Shown here: positions 1 through 8,259 of the stretch, in pieces | Layout of the letters: every line of letters begins with the position of its first letter | How positions within the stretch are numbered: position 1 is the stretch's first letter | Assembly: GCA_024228555.1 (NCBI GenBank) | Contig: JAAETI010000996.1 | Span: 1-54,275 of the forward strand | Direction: 5' to 3' | Origin: a bacterium | Lineage (GTDB): Bacteria > Actinomycetota > Acidimicrobiia > Spongiisociales > UBA5794 | Length of the DNA: 54,275 nucleotides | Notes under the pieces: generated by a model | The model's input: the letters and a program-made list of their open reading frames with translations, nothing else | Told to the model about the DNA's origin: nothing | Databases searched by the model: none | Translations under genes and position numbers: made by a program

Positions 1-2
1 CG

Positions 3-734
3 TCCTTGGTCAGAAACACTGACCACGCGGCGCCCGTCCCATCCTGTCCCGGCTGGTCCGCGGCCGATCTCACTTGGCACCTGCTCGAGGTCCAATACTT
101 CTGGGCTTCCATCGTCGCCGACCTGCTCCGCACCCCGGACAAGGTGACTGAGCTGGTACGACCGCAAGACGCCGATTTGGACGACCTGTTCGACGTGCAG
201 ACATCGCGGCTGCTCGATGCCCTGCAGGCACACGACCCGGCGGAAACGTGCTGGAGCTGGCATGCCGAGGGCCACAGCGTTGGTTGGGTGCTGCGGCGCC
301 AGGCACATGAGGCGTTGATTCACCGCGTTGATGCGGAGCTCGCCCATGGAGGCGAATTCGCTGTAGACGCAGAACTCGCCATCGACGGTGTGGATGAGGT
401 GCTCAATGTGATGCTCGACTCAAGCGATATCCCCGATTGGAGTTCGTTTGCCCCCGACGGTCGTGTAGCTGAGATCACCGTAAACGAGGGCGCATCGTGG
501 GCGCTGCGGCTCGGACGCTTCCAAGGCAAGAGCCCGCAAACCGGCAACGACTACGACGATCCGGCGCTGATAGTCGCTACGTCGATCGCATCGCCCGACG
601 CCGTGGTGCGGGGTTCGGGCCGCGACCTCAATCTCTGGTTGTGGGGCCGTGGCACTGCTGATTCTCTAGTCGTGGAGGGCGACGCCAGTGTCGTAACCCA
701 CATCCGTGCCGCAGCCGTTGCCGGCACTCAGTAG
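3..734 (+). CDS. Maleylpyruvate isomerase-family, mycothiol-dependent-type enzyme (5' partial)
   Basis: The frame is open to the left edge, so the true start lies outside the window; the TTG at 6 is only the first possible start inside it. The visible protein begins with the PVPSCPGW-x-AADLTWHL signature that follows the first helix in the DinB-like, mycothiol-dependent metal-binding family (actinobacterial maleylpyruvate isomerase-like proteins). Candidate metal ligands are the His in TWHL and the two His of the later AHEALIH segment. A C-terminal domain of about 100 residues follows, as is usual in the family. The substrate cannot be told from sequence: many members are uncharacterised thiol transferases or isomerases acting with mycothiol in the cytosol. 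The gene converges on the DsbA-like gene with a 4-base gap. Confidence 0.8.
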   Translation, partial: SLVRNTDHAAPVPSCPGWSAADLTWHLLEVQYFWASIVADLLRTPDKVTELVRPQDADLDDLFDVQTSRLLDALQAHDPAETCWSWHAEGHSVGWVLRRQAHEALIHRVDAELAHGGEFAVDAELAIDGVDEVLNVMLDSSDIPDWSSFAPDGRVAEITVNEGASWALRLGRFQGKSPQTGNDYDDPALIVATSIASPDAVVRGSGRDLNLWLWGRGTADSLVVEGDASVVTHIRAAAVAGTQ

Positions 735-738
735 CCGA

Positions 739-1293
739 CTACGGTTTCGCCAGCGTCCAGATTCCGTCATCGTTCAGCATCCGGTTCACCAAATCGAGAC
801 GTGCCACCGCATTGCCGTAGTTGGCTGCGCCCGTAGTCTTGATGTAGACCGGTGGGCCGTTGCGAACGATCGTCGGCACGTTGGTAACGCCAAGTTCCCG
901 AGCCTTGCTGGTTGCTTCCCTGAGCAACTCCAACCCTGGGTCAACGGCTCTTGCGATAACCTCGGCTCCGTCCATACCGGCCACGTGCGCAGCAACGGCA
1001 AGAGTTTCGTCCTTGCCCGGATGGTCTTTCTCTTGATAGATCAGCGTCAACAGGGCCTGAACAAAGCGTTGATGCTGTTCAGGGTGGCTCGCTCGCACCG
1101 CGGCGCACGCCGCCAGCGCACGAAGCTTGGCAGGCAGCCGCGGAGCATCCGGCTCGATGTCATCGACAAGGAATTCCTCCCACTCCAAGTGCACCGTGAC
1201 GCCACGAGTCTGCGATGCCTTGAGTGCCGTTGCATAGACCCGCCAGACGTCATAGGTCTCGAAGCTGTAGAAGATCCGTCCTGTGAAGTCCAT
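739..1293 (-). CDS. DsbA/FrnE-like thioredoxin-fold protein
   Basis: A 184-residue cytosolic protein with no signal peptide. It opens with a beta strand (FYSFETYDVWR), has a helical insertion in the middle and a TNVPT segment near residue 137 that supplies the cis-proline of a thioredoxin fold. This is the layout of the DsbA-like/2-hydroxychromene-2-carboxylate isomerase superfamily. The N-terminal CxxC of true oxidoreductases is missing: the equivalent place reads FETYDV, so it is probably not a dithiol oxidase and may act with a low-molecular-weight thiol or as an isomerase. A TAGCCT box ends 6 nt before the ATG, and no Shine-Dalgarno is visible, which suggests a leaderless mRNA. It is divergent from the exonuclease gene at 1366. 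Confidence 0.7.
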   Translation of the reverse strand: MDFTGRIFYSFETYDVWRVYATALKASQTRGVTVHLEWEEFLVDDIEPDAPRLPAKLRALAACAAVRASHPEQHQRFVQALLTLIYQEKDHPGKDETLAVAAHVAGMDGAEVIARAVDPGLELLREATSKARELGVTNVPTIVRNGPPVYIKTTGAANYGNAVARLDLVNRMLNDDGIWTLAKP

Positions 1294-1299
1294 GACGGC

Positions 1300-1305
1300 A
1301 GGCTA
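1300..1305 (-). promoter_or_regulatory. -10 box of leaderless promoter (DsbA-like gene)
   Basis: TAGCCT read on the minus strand, 6 nt before the ATG at 1293. The expected transcription start coincides with the start codon. Confidence 0.5.
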
Positions 1306-1329
1306 CCCGCCCTTCCACAGCCTTGATTC

Positions 1330-1359
1330 TTGACATCGAACATCTGTTCGGTCTAGCTT
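1330..1359 (+). promoter_or_regulatory. Promoter with TTGACA -35 and TAGCTT -10 (leaderless)
   Basis: TTGACA at 1330-1335 and TAGCTT at 1354-1359 are 18 nt apart. The -10 ends 6 nt before the ATG at 1366 and no ribosome-binding site lies between, so translation probably starts at the mRNA 5' end. Confidence 0.6.
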
Positions 1360-1365
1360 CTTGTT

Positions 1366-2997
1366 ATGGCCGTCCCCATCCAGCGCACGTTCGACGATCT
1401 AGGCACCCCCCTGCACGAAGTCGCTTTCTGCGTACTTGACCTCGAGACGACGGGCGGATCACCGGCGACTTGTGAGATCACCGAAGTGGGGGCCGTCAAA
1501 TACGTGGGTGGCGAGCTGGTCGGCACTTTCGACACGTTGGTTAACCCTGGCGCCCCGATCCCGCCAACGATCACGGTACTCACCGGGATTACCCAAGCGA
1601 TGGTCATCGAGGCACCGCTTATCGACGAAGTACTCCCCTCGCTCCTGGAGTTCATTGGAACGGCTGTCATCGTCGGTCACAACGTTCGCTTCGACATGTC
1701 GTTTCTCAACGCCGCCGCCAAACGGCTCGGGTACGGCAAGCTCCCCAACCCGACCAGCGACACCCTTGGCCTGGCCCGCCGCCTGGTGCGCTCGGAAGTG
1801 AGGAGGCTCAACCTGCAGACGCTGGCCGCTCACTTCCGCGCCAACGTCACACCGAATCACCGGGCGCTTGCCGATGCGCAGGCGACTGCCGATGTCTTCT
1901 GGGCATTGCTGGAGCGTGCCGGCACGATCGGAGTTACCCACCTGGAGGACCTGCTTCGCCTCCCGACCGCAAAGGGCTCACCTCACTATCAGAAGATCGA
2001 GCTGACCGAACGGCTCCCCCGCAAGCCCGGCGTGTACATGTTCCGTGATCGTGATGACAACATCATCTACGTGGGGAAGGCGAAGAATCTCCGCACCAGG
2101 GTTCGGTCGTACTTCTATGGCGACAACCGGCGCTCGGTCGGTCAAATGTTGCGCGATCTCACCGATATCGAATACCGCGTGTGTGCGACGGAGGTAGAGG
2201 CCGAGATCACCGAAGTGCGGTTGATCCACGCCAACATACCTCGGTACAACAGACGCTCACGGCCCGCCAAGTCACCGCAATATGTGAAGCTGACAGCCGA
2301 GGAGTTCCCTCGCCTGTCGGTCGTGAGGACCCTCAAAGCCGACGGCTGCCTCTACCTGGGACCGTTTCGCTCGCGACGAGTCGCCAATCATGTCGTCGCC
2401 GCCATCTGGGATGCGGTGCCGATTCGGCGCTGTATGACCAAGGGGGGAAAGCGAAGCCCCGCCTGTGGCTTCGCCCAATTGGGCGTTGCCTTTTGCCCCT
2501 GCGATGGGAGCGTCCCCGCCGCGGACTACCAGGAGGTCGTGGCCACATTGCGAGCGGGGATCGAAGACAATCCAGCCCAGTTGCTCGAACCGCTTGTCGA
2601 ACGTCTTCGCGAATACGCCTCAAGCTCTCGGTTCGAGGAGGCGGCCGAGCTCCGAGATCGACATAGGGCACTCTCCCGTGCGATGGACGACCGCCGCAAT
2701 TGGGCCGTGTTGCAGCAAGCAGGACTGCTCTGGGCAGAAGACAGCAACGGCGACAGTGTGTTGGTCGAACATGGCCGACTGGTGGCCTCGTGGTCACAGC
2801 ACGATCAACCACCGCTCACGACAACAGCTGCCGCCTCCCAGTCAACACATCGGGTGCCAGAGTCAGTCTCCGCTGCTGAAGAGGCGCGGCTTGTGTGGAA
2901 GTGGCTGAACCGGCCGACCGTCCAAATCATCGAGTCCACCAACCCCATTGCCACGTCGCTGTATCCCGTGTCGGCGCTGACGACACTGGCCGGTTAG
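1366..2997 (+). CDS. DEDDh 3'-5' exonuclease fused to UvrC-like GIY-YIG nuclease
   Basis: A 543-residue fusion common in actinobacteria. Residues 20-190 form a DnaQ/PolC-epsilon-type exonuclease: the DxE motif is D25/E27, the second motif has D110 in HNVRFD, and the third has H165 and D170, so all DEDDh residues are present. Residues 215-300 are a GIY-YIG nuclease domain in UvrC/Cho style (PGVYMF, then IIYVGKAKNLRTRV). A Cys-containing segment and a UVR-type motif (RFEEAAELRD, near 425) follow, but the UvrC C-terminal RNase H-like and HhH domains are absent. The likely role is DNA repair: 3' exonuclease and incision activity in one cytosolic polypeptide. The start is chosen because a good promoter ends 6 nt upstream. 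Confidence 0.9.
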   Translation: MAVPIQRTFDDLGTPLHEVAFCVLDLETTGGSPATCEITEVGAVKYVGGELVGTFDTLVNPGAPIPPTITVLTGITQAMVIEAPLIDEVLPSLLEFIGTAVIVGHNVRFDMSFLNAAAKRLGYGKLPNPTSDTLGLARRLVRSEVRRLNLQTLAAHFRANVTPNHRALADAQATADVFWALLERAGTIGVTHLEDLLRLPTAKGSPHYQKIELTERLPRKPGVYMFRDRDDNIIYVGKAKNLRTRVRSYFYGDNRRSVGQMLRDLTDIEYRVCATEVEAEITEVRLIHANIPRYNRRSRPAKSPQYVKLTAEEFPRLSVVRTLKADGCLYLGPFRSRRVANHVVAAIWDAVPIRRCMTKGGKRSPACGFAQLGVAFCPCDGSVPAADYQEVVATLRAGIEDNPAQLLEPLVERLREYASSSRFEEAAELRDRHRALSRAMDDRRNWAVLQQAGLLWAEDSNGDSVLVEHGRLVASWSQHDQPPLTTTAAASQSTHRVPESVSAAEEARLVWKWLNRPTVQIIESTNPIATSLYPVSALTTLAG

Positions 2998-3013
2998 GAC
3001 CCTTCAGGCACGG

Positions 3014-3019
3014 TACCCT
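3014..3019 (+). promoter_or_regulatory. -10 box of leaderless promoter (Cdc48-like gene)
   Basis: TACCCT followed by 6 nt and the ATG at 3026. No Shine-Dalgarno and no clear -35 are seen. Confidence 0.45.
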
Positions 3020-3025
3020 GCGTCC

Positions 3026-5017
3026 ATGAAGTTCATCGTGCGCAAGGGCTCAGACCCCATCGGAAAAGCAGACTCGGCACTCCTCACCGCCCTCGGGCTA
3101 CCAGGCGGAGGCATCGTTACCCTCGGAAAGACCCACCTCTTGGTGAGCCCCGGCGAAACCACCTCGGCCAACGCCATCATGCTTGGCGAGCGCGCTATCG
3201 CCAATGCGCAAGTCGCAGTTGGTGACTCCGTCGATGTGGTCCGCGCCCTGCTTCCTGGTGCCCGCCGCGTCGTTATCTCACAACTGGACGCCGAGATCGA
3301 CGCCCGCCATCTTGCCCGCTCCCTGCAGGGTTCTCCTGTCTCAGAAGGTGATCGAGTCGCAGTACAGACCGGGTACGGAGAAGAAGCCGACGCTGCGCTT
3401 GTCGAGGTTCGGATCACCTCAGTTACGCCAGGCCCGGCTGCTGTCGTTGGCAGCGCCACCGTTGTCCATGAAGCTGGCGAGGACACCGAGGACCTCGTCG
3501 ATCAGCCCGCAGGCGCACCCGCCGGCGAAGCTCTCACCACCGCCAAGGCCCTGCTGGCTGGGTTGGCCACAGAGACCGAGGTGATGACAGGATGGCTGTC
3601 GCTACTCACTGCACAGGGAGATCTGCCCGACACCTGGGGTCTTCCCAAAGTCGCAGGCGTACTCGTTGAAGGTCCGGCTGGCTGCGGCAAGTCCGAAATC
3701 GTGGCTGCAGCCGCCGAGACAGTGGGCGCAAACGTGCACGAGGTCTCGCTGGAACTCGTCTTCAAGCCACAGAAGCTTCTCGAGCTGCTGGAGAAGGCCG
3801 TTAAGGAATCGACACGACCATCGGTCATCTTTCTCGATCGGCTAGATGCGGTTGTCGGCGATGACGCCATGTTCCGCAATCAGGTCGCGGCAATCCTGCG
3901 CTGGTTCCTGGATGCCGTCGCCGAGCGTCCCCGTCTTGCATGTGTGCTCGGCGTCTCGTCCATTGCCAGCCTCCCGGAGTCCGTTTCGCACTCAGAATTT
4001 CTGCCGCGCACACTCAGCATCCCGCCGCCGGACCTGGAACGCCGGGCCAGATTGTTCGAAGCAGCCCTCGCCAGGGTTCCCAGCGGAGAACTCGACTACT
4101 CCCTTCTTGCCGCCAGAACCGCAGGGTTCTCCGGTGCCGACATCATGGCGGTGGTTGTTCATGCTTCCGCTCTCGTTGCCCAGAATGGTGGCCGGGTGGA
4201 CGCCGATGTTCTGATGCGGGCAGTTGAAGAGACAACCCCCTCGCTGGGAACTGCGTCACTTGGCGAAATCCCCAGCTACGGGTTCGAGCGGGTGGCCAAT
4301 CTCGATGAGGTCAAGCAGCGACTGACGGAATCGGTGATCTGGCAGATGCAGGAACCGGAGCGATTCACCCGCCTCGGTATCGAGCCACCACGTGGACTCT
4401 TGCTGTATGGACCGCCCGGCACTGGGAAGACGTTCGTGATTCGTGCCCTTGCACATGAGAGCGGTGCGGCGTTCTTCACGATCAAAGGGGCCGAACTGCT
4501 CGACAAATACGTCGGCGAGTCGGAACGAGCAGTACGAGAGGTCTTTGCTAGAGCGCGGGCGGTTGCTCCTGCCATCTTGTTCTTCGACGAGATCGATGCA
4601 CTTGCACCGGTCAGGGGCAACTCGACCAACTCAGTGACGGATTCGGTTGTTGCCGCTCTCCTCACCGAGCTTGATGGCGTATCCGATCGTGGCGACGTCT
4701 TTGCAATTGGGGCAACCAATCGACGCGACCTGGTCGATCCAGCATTGCTGCGGCCCGGTCGGCTGGAGACCCACCTGCATCTCGGTCTGCCCGCGCCGGA
4801 GTCGCGTCGTGCCTTCTTTGGCATCTCGGATGTGCCGCTCGCCGACGATGTGAACATCGATGACGTCATTGACGCAACCGAGGGGCTGTCGTTTGCAGAA
4901 CTCTCCGGCCTGCTCCGGGAGGCGGCGATCGGGGCGCTGCGCCGCGATTCGTCAGCGCTTGAGGTGACCAAGGCCGATGTCGACGCGGCTATAGCTCACT
5001 ATCAAGATCGCGGCTAG
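3026..5017 (+). CDS. Cdc48/p97-like AAA ATPase with two ATPase domains
   Basis: A 663-residue protein with an N-terminal double-psi-barrel-like region (about 1-160, Cdc48 N type) and two AAA modules. D1 has Walker A GPAGCGKS near residue 217, but its Walker B reads FLDRLD near 268, with Arg where the catalytic Glu should be. D2 is canonical: Walker A GPPGTGKT near 462, Walker B FFDEID near 518, and the DPALLRPGR box with arginine fingers after it. Family members form hexamers that unfold or extract proteins. Actinobacterial homologues occur but their substrates are poorly known. The D1 change suggests that D1 binds nucleotide structurally and D2 does the work. The 3' end overlaps the convergent hisA by 29 bp. 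Confidence 0.85.
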   Translation: MKFIVRKGSDPIGKADSALLTALGLPGGGIVTLGKTHLLVSPGETTSANAIMLGERAIANAQVAVGDSVDVVRALLPGARRVVISQLDAEIDARHLARSLQGSPVSEGDRVAVQTGYGEEADAALVEVRITSVTPGPAAVVGSATVVHEAGEDTEDLVDQPAGAPAGEALTTAKALLAGLATETEVMTGWLSLLTAQGDLPDTWGLPKVAGVLVEGPAGCGKSEIVAAAAETVGANVHEVSLELVFKPQKLLELLEKAVKESTRPSVIFLDRLDAVVGDDAMFRNQVAAILRWFLDAVAERPRLACVLGVSSIASLPESVSHSEFLPRTLSIPPPDLERRARLFEAALARVPSGELDYSLLAARTAGFSGADIMAVVVHASALVAQNGGRVDADVLMRAVEETTPSLGTASLGEIPSYGFERVANLDEVKQRLTESVIWQMQEPERFTRLGIEPPRGLLLYGPPGTGKTFVIRALAHESGAAFFTIKGAELLDKYVGESERAVREVFARARAVAPAILFFDEIDALAPVRGNSTNSVTDSVVAALLTELDGVSDRGDVFAIGATNRRDLVDPALLRPGRLETHLHLGLPAPESRRAFFGISDVPLADDVNIDDVIDATEGLSFAELSGLLREAAIGALRRDSSALEVTKADVDAAIAHYQDRG

Positions 5018-5720
5018 CGGCACGGGCAGCTTCGGCGAATGTGAATTTGTCGTCGTAGAGGGCGCGCCCCACAATCGCCGCTTCGACATCTAGAGCGGCC
5101 ACCTTCGAGATATCGGCAAGGGTGCCGACCCCACCTGATGCGATAAGGGCCAGGCTCGGTGCAAGACGGATCACGTCCTGGAGCAGCCGAGTGTCTGGGC
5201 CGGCAAGTGTGCCATCGGTGGCAATCCCGGTAGCGAGTACGCGGGAGATGCCTGCCGCAACAAGATCACCGAGAACATCGGCCAGCTTGCGACCCTCGTC
5301 GAGCCAGCCCGCACCCGTCGCCATCCCCTCTCTGACGTCGATCGCCGCGACGATCCGTTCGCTCCCGACGGCTGAAACAATGGCCGCGACAAGCGTTGGG
5401 TCCCACACTGCTGCGGTCCCCAGTACGACACGTGCTGCACCTGACTCGATGGCGAGTGTGGCGGCTTCCAAGGTGCGGATCCCACCCCCGATCTGGAAAG
5501 GGACGCCCGTCTCGCCGAGCCGCTGCCACATGTCGGTGTCCCCAAAACCATCACGCGCCCCCGCGAGGTCAACGACGTGGACAATCTCAGCGCCTGACTC
5601 AACCCACGAGACAAGTCGGGCTGCGGGATCGTCCCCAAAGACAGTTACCTCGTCGTAGCGACCTTGACGAAGGCGAACAACATTCCCATCGAGGACATCA
5701 ACTGCAGGAATCACATACAC
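4989..5720 (-). CDS. hisA: HisA, phosphoribosylformimino-AICAR ribotide isomerase
   Basis: A 243-residue (beta-alpha)8 barrel of normal HisA length. It converts ProFAR to PRFAR, the fourth step of histidine synthesis. Visible marks are the IPAVDVLDGNVVRLRQG start with the first catalytic Asp (D8), the second Asp in AAIDVREG, the phosphate-binding QIGGGIR and IASGGVG loops, and ATGIATDGTLAGPD. The start is GTG at 5720, with GGAG 8 nt upstream. It is the only his gene outside the main operon and is divergent from the TrpR-like regulator, sharing an 81-bp region with an inverted repeat. In many actinobacteria the counterpart is bifunctional PriA (HisA/TrpF); sequence alone does not settle this, and no trpF lies in the window. 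Confidence 0.92.
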   Translation of the reverse strand: MYVIPAVDVLDGNVVRLRQGRYDEVTVFGDDPAARLVSWVESGAEIVHVVDLAGARDGFGDTDMWQRLGETGVPFQIGGGIRTLEAATLAIESGAARVVLGTAAVWDPTLVAAIVSAVGSERIVAAIDVREGMATGAGWLDEGRKLADVLGDLVAAGISRVLATGIATDGTLAGPDTRLLQDVIRLAPSLALIASGGVGTLADISKVAALDVEAAIVGRALYDDKFTFAEAARAASRDLDSEL

Positions 5721-5748
5721 TATTCTCGCTCCACGGTCGTCTTATTGT

Positions 5749-5770
5749 GCTAGCGTGCTAAAACACTAGC
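5749..5770. promoter_or_regulatory. Inverted repeat, candidate operator between hisA and the his operon
   Basis: GCTAGCGT (5749-5756), a 6-nt spacer, then ACACTAGC (5763-5770); 7 of 8 arm positions pair. CTAG half sites recall those of TrpR operators, and the adjacent gene encodes a TrpR-like protein, so autoregulation and joint control of hisA and hisGDCBHFIE is the likely role. The site is inferred from position and symmetry. Confidence 0.5.
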
Positions 5771-5801
5771 TCATGTCGCCAACGAAACGAAAGGACGCAG
5801 A

Positions 5802-6110
5802 ATGGTGATGGCAACCGATGACTGGCGAAACGACGCAACCGCCGCCCTATTCGATGCCATCGTGTCGCTCCGGAGCCGCGAAGAGACGGCCCACTTCTTT
5901 CGTGATCTATGCACCCGACGAGAGCTCGAGGAAATCTCGCAACGTTGGGCCGTGGTGAGGCAGCTCGCTGCAGGCCACCCCTACCGCGAAATTGCTGCGG
6001 ATACCGGTGTCTCAACCGCAACCATCGTTCGCATCAACCAATGGCTCCGCCATGGAACCGGCGGCTACCAGGAAATGCTCGACAAGCTCGGACTCGGCCA
6101 GGAGAACTGA
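5802..6110 (+). CDS. TrpR-like YerC/YecD-family regulator, probable histidine repressor
   Basis: A 102-residue protein of the YerC/YecD family within the Trp repressor superfamily. The core runs from LFRDLCTRRELEE-like helices (FFRDLCTRRELEEISQRW, residues 30-47) to the helix-turn-helix GHPYREIAADTGVSTATI (58-75) and the final RINQWLRHG helix. AAAGGA at 5790-5795 sits 6 nt before the ATG at 5802, favouring it over the ATG at 5808. It is the first gene of the his operon, and its TGA overlaps the hisG ATG. TrpR-like proteins at this position have been proposed as histidine-responsive repressors in Gram-positive bacteria; that role is inferred here from family and linkage, with the inverted repeat at 5749-5770 as the candidate target. 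Confidence 0.85.
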   Translation: MVMATDDWRNDATAALFDAIVSLRSREETAHFFRDLCTRRELEEISQRWAVVRQLAAGHPYREIAADTGVSTATIVRINQWLRHGTGGYQEMLDKLGLGQEN

Positions 6111-6961
6111 TGACAATCCGCCTCGCCATCCCCAACAAGGGAAGGCTCCAACAACCTACCGCGCTCATGCTGAAACAAGGTGGGCTGTCCTATGAGAAGA
6201 CCGATCGGGCCCTTGCCGTCCCGGTGAGGAACATGGACCTGGAGCTGCTGTTTGTACGCACCGACGATGTCTCCGAATTTGTGGCAGATGGCGTCGCCGA
6301 CCTGGGCATTACCGGTGTCGACCTCCTTTCAGAAAGCGGCGCACAGCTGGAGGTCGTTGCAAAACTGGGCTACGGAAGCTGTCGGCTGACCGCTGCTGTC
6401 CCCAAAGCATCACCGATTCGCGACCTGGCCAGTCTGGCCGGGGCCCGCATCGCAACATCGCACCCAGCAACCACCCAACGCTTCTTCAACGAACAAGGTA
6501 TCGACGTGACAACCATCGCGTTGAGCGGCTCGGTGGAGGTTGCCCCAAAGCTCGATATCGCTGATGCGATTGTCGATCTGGTTTCGAGCGGATCAACAAT
6601 GCTCGTCAACGGGCTGCGGCCAATTGCGGACATTCTGGAATCCGAAGCCATTCTCGTTGGCCGACCGGGTGCGGCCACCGAGAACGGCACGGTCGCCCAG
6701 ATCATCCTCACCATCCAATCCGTCGTCGCCGCCCGCAGCAAGCGGTACGTGATGATGAACGCACCGGCTTCGTCGGTCGACGCTATCGAGGAACTCATCC
6801 CCGGATTCGAGGCACCAACCGTCATCCCACTCGCCCACGACCACATGGTGGCCATTCACTCTGTTGTCGACTCGGCCCGGCTCGGGCGGGTGCTGCCCGA
6901 GCTCAAAGAGGCAGGCGCAACCGGAATTCTCGTCCTACCCATCGATCAGCTGATTGCATAA
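6110..6961 (+). CDS. hisG: HisG, ATP phosphoribosyltransferase (long form)
   Basis: A 283-residue protein catalysing the first and committed step, ATP plus PRPP to phosphoribosyl-ATP. It starts MTIRLAIPNKGRL, contains GITGVDLL and the PRPP-binding loop IVDLVSSGSTM near residue 160, and has a C-terminal ACT-like regulatory domain (about 210-283, with GFEAPTVIPL). The length matches the HisG-L form, which is hexameric, feedback-inhibited by histidine and needs no HisZ. The start at 6110 is set by the ATGA overlap with the regulator gene; a longer upstream frame only runs through that gene. Its stop overlaps the hisD start (TAATG). Confidence 0.95.
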   Translation: MTIRLAIPNKGRLQQPTALMLKQGGLSYEKTDRALAVPVRNMDLELLFVRTDDVSEFVADGVADLGITGVDLLSESGAQLEVVAKLGYGSCRLTAAVPKASPIRDLASLAGARIATSHPATTQRFFNEQGIDVTTIALSGSVEVAPKLDIADAIVDLVSSGSTMLVNGLRPIADILESEAILVGRPGAATENGTVAQIILTIQSVVAARSKRYVMMNAPASSVDAIEELIPGFEAPTVIPLAHDHMVAIHSVVDSARLGRVLPELKEAGATGILVLPIDQLIA

Positions 6962-8259
6962 TGAATATCAAGACCATCACCCTCGCAGAGCTGGACAGGA
7001 ACGAACGCAACGCCCTCCTGCAGCGCTCGGCAGTGCCCGACCCGACTATGCGCGCTGCTGCCGCCACCATCGTCGACACGGTGCGCTCCGGCGGGGATGC
7101 AGCTCTCGCGACATGCAACGAAAGCTACGGCGGAGGCCTGCCATCCGGCGCTCTTCGAGTTCCTCCTGCGGAGCTGCAGAGCGCTCTCACGACCATCGCG
7201 CCTCCCCTTCGGGCCGCCCTCGAAGTAGCCGCCGTCAATATTCGCAAAGGCCACCAACCACAACGACCGGTCGACCAGTCTATGGAGACGATTCCCGGGG
7301 TTCGGATAGATCGCCGCTGGACTGCACTCCGCCGCATCGGCGTCTATGTGCCGGGCGGGCGGGCGGCCTATCCGTCCAGCCTCCTCATGGGGGTCATCCC
7401 CGCCCAAATTGCCGGGGTGGGAGAAGTCGTTGTCACCAGCCCCGCCGACGAGGAAGGCAACGTCTCCAAGACGATGCTGGCAGCCGCCGCACTACTCGGC
7501 ATCACCGAGGTCTACATCACCGGTGGCGCACAAGCGATAGGAGCTCTCGCCTACGGCACAGAAACGATCCGACCCGTCGACAAGATCGTCGGCCCCGGCA
7601 ATGCCTGGGTTACCGCAGCCAAGCTTGCGGTCTACGGCGATGTCGGAGTCGATTTGCCAGCCGGACCAAGCGAAGCGCTCGTCGTCGCCGACGCAACCGC
7701 CGATCCCCGCATCATCGCTGCGGATCTCATGTGCCAAGCGGAGCACGGACCCGAGTCGCCGGTTGCGCTTGCCACCCCCGATCGCAACCTGGCAACCACC
7801 GTCCTGGAGGAACTCGACAACCTACTCCCCCGCCTCGAACGCAATGAGATCATCAAGTCAGCCCTGAGTGACCACGGTCTCGTGATCATCACTGAGTCTC
7901 TGACCGATGCCATCGACTTCGCCAATGAGTACGCAGCAGAGCATCTCTCGGTGCACACCGCCAATGCCGAAGCCGATGCAACGCTGACCACAGCCGCAGG
8001 CTCGGTCTTCGTCGGCCACTGGGCTCCAGAATCGGCAGGTGACTATGCAACGGGAGCCAACCACGTCCTCCCAACCGGCGGCCTGGCTGCGGCCTATGGC
8101 CCGCTCAGCGTTGAGGACTGCGGCTCCTGGCGGCAGGTACAGACCTTGACGGAGGAGGGGCTTGCCACGCTCCGCCCTACCATCGCCAGCCTGGCCGATG
8201 CCGAGGGGCTCACCGCACACAAGCTCGCAGTCGAGATCCGATTCGAGGACCCACGATGA
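6961..8259 (+). CDS. hisD: HisD, histidinol dehydrogenase
   Basis: A 432-residue, full-length histidinol dehydrogenase. It oxidises L-histidinol to histidine in two NAD-dependent steps using Zn2+. Motifs include YVPGGRAAYPSSLLMGVIPA, the NAD-site region VGPGNAWVTAAK, DLPAGPSE, CQAEHGP with a zinc ligand, and AAEHLSVHT with the catalytic Glu/His pair; HVLPTGG is near the end. It overlaps hisG by 1 nt and hisC by 4 nt, so translation is coupled. In the Gram-positive order it follows hisG. Confidence 0.96.
   Translation: MNIKTITLAELDRNERNALLQRSAVPDPTMRAAAATIVDTVRSGGDAALATCNESYGGGLPSGALRVPPAELQSALTTIAPPLRAALEVAAVNIRKGHQPQRPVDQSMETIPGVRIDRRWTALRRIGVYVPGGRAAYPSSLLMGVIPAQIAGVGEVVVTSPADEEGNVSKTMLAAAALLGITEVYITGGAQAIGALAYGTETIRPVDKIVGPGNAWVTAAKLAVYGDVGVDLPAGPSEALVVADATADPRIIAADLMCQAEHGPESPVALATPDRNLATTVLEELDNLLPRLERNEIIKSALSDHGLVIITESLTDAIDFANEYAAEHLSVHTANAEADATLTTAAGSVFVGHWAPESAGDYATGANHVLPTGGLAAAYGPLSVEDCGSWRQVQTLTEEGLATLRPTIASLADAEGLTAHKLAVEIRFEDPR

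Noticed and set aside
706-1326. 206-residue plus-strand frame opposite the DsbA-like gene
   Set aside because: No family signal; the minus-strand frame has thioredoxin-fold features and a promoter box.
4989-5720. Calling hisA the bifunctional PriA
   Set aside because: Actinobacteria often use PriA, but the sequence features I can see do not tell the two apart and trpF elsewhere in the genome cannot be excluded, so the plain HisA call is kept.
6954-7847. 297-residue Arg-rich frame inside hisD
   Set aside because: Overlaps the clear histidinol dehydrogenase frame and has the Arg/Ser composition of an out-of-frame reading.
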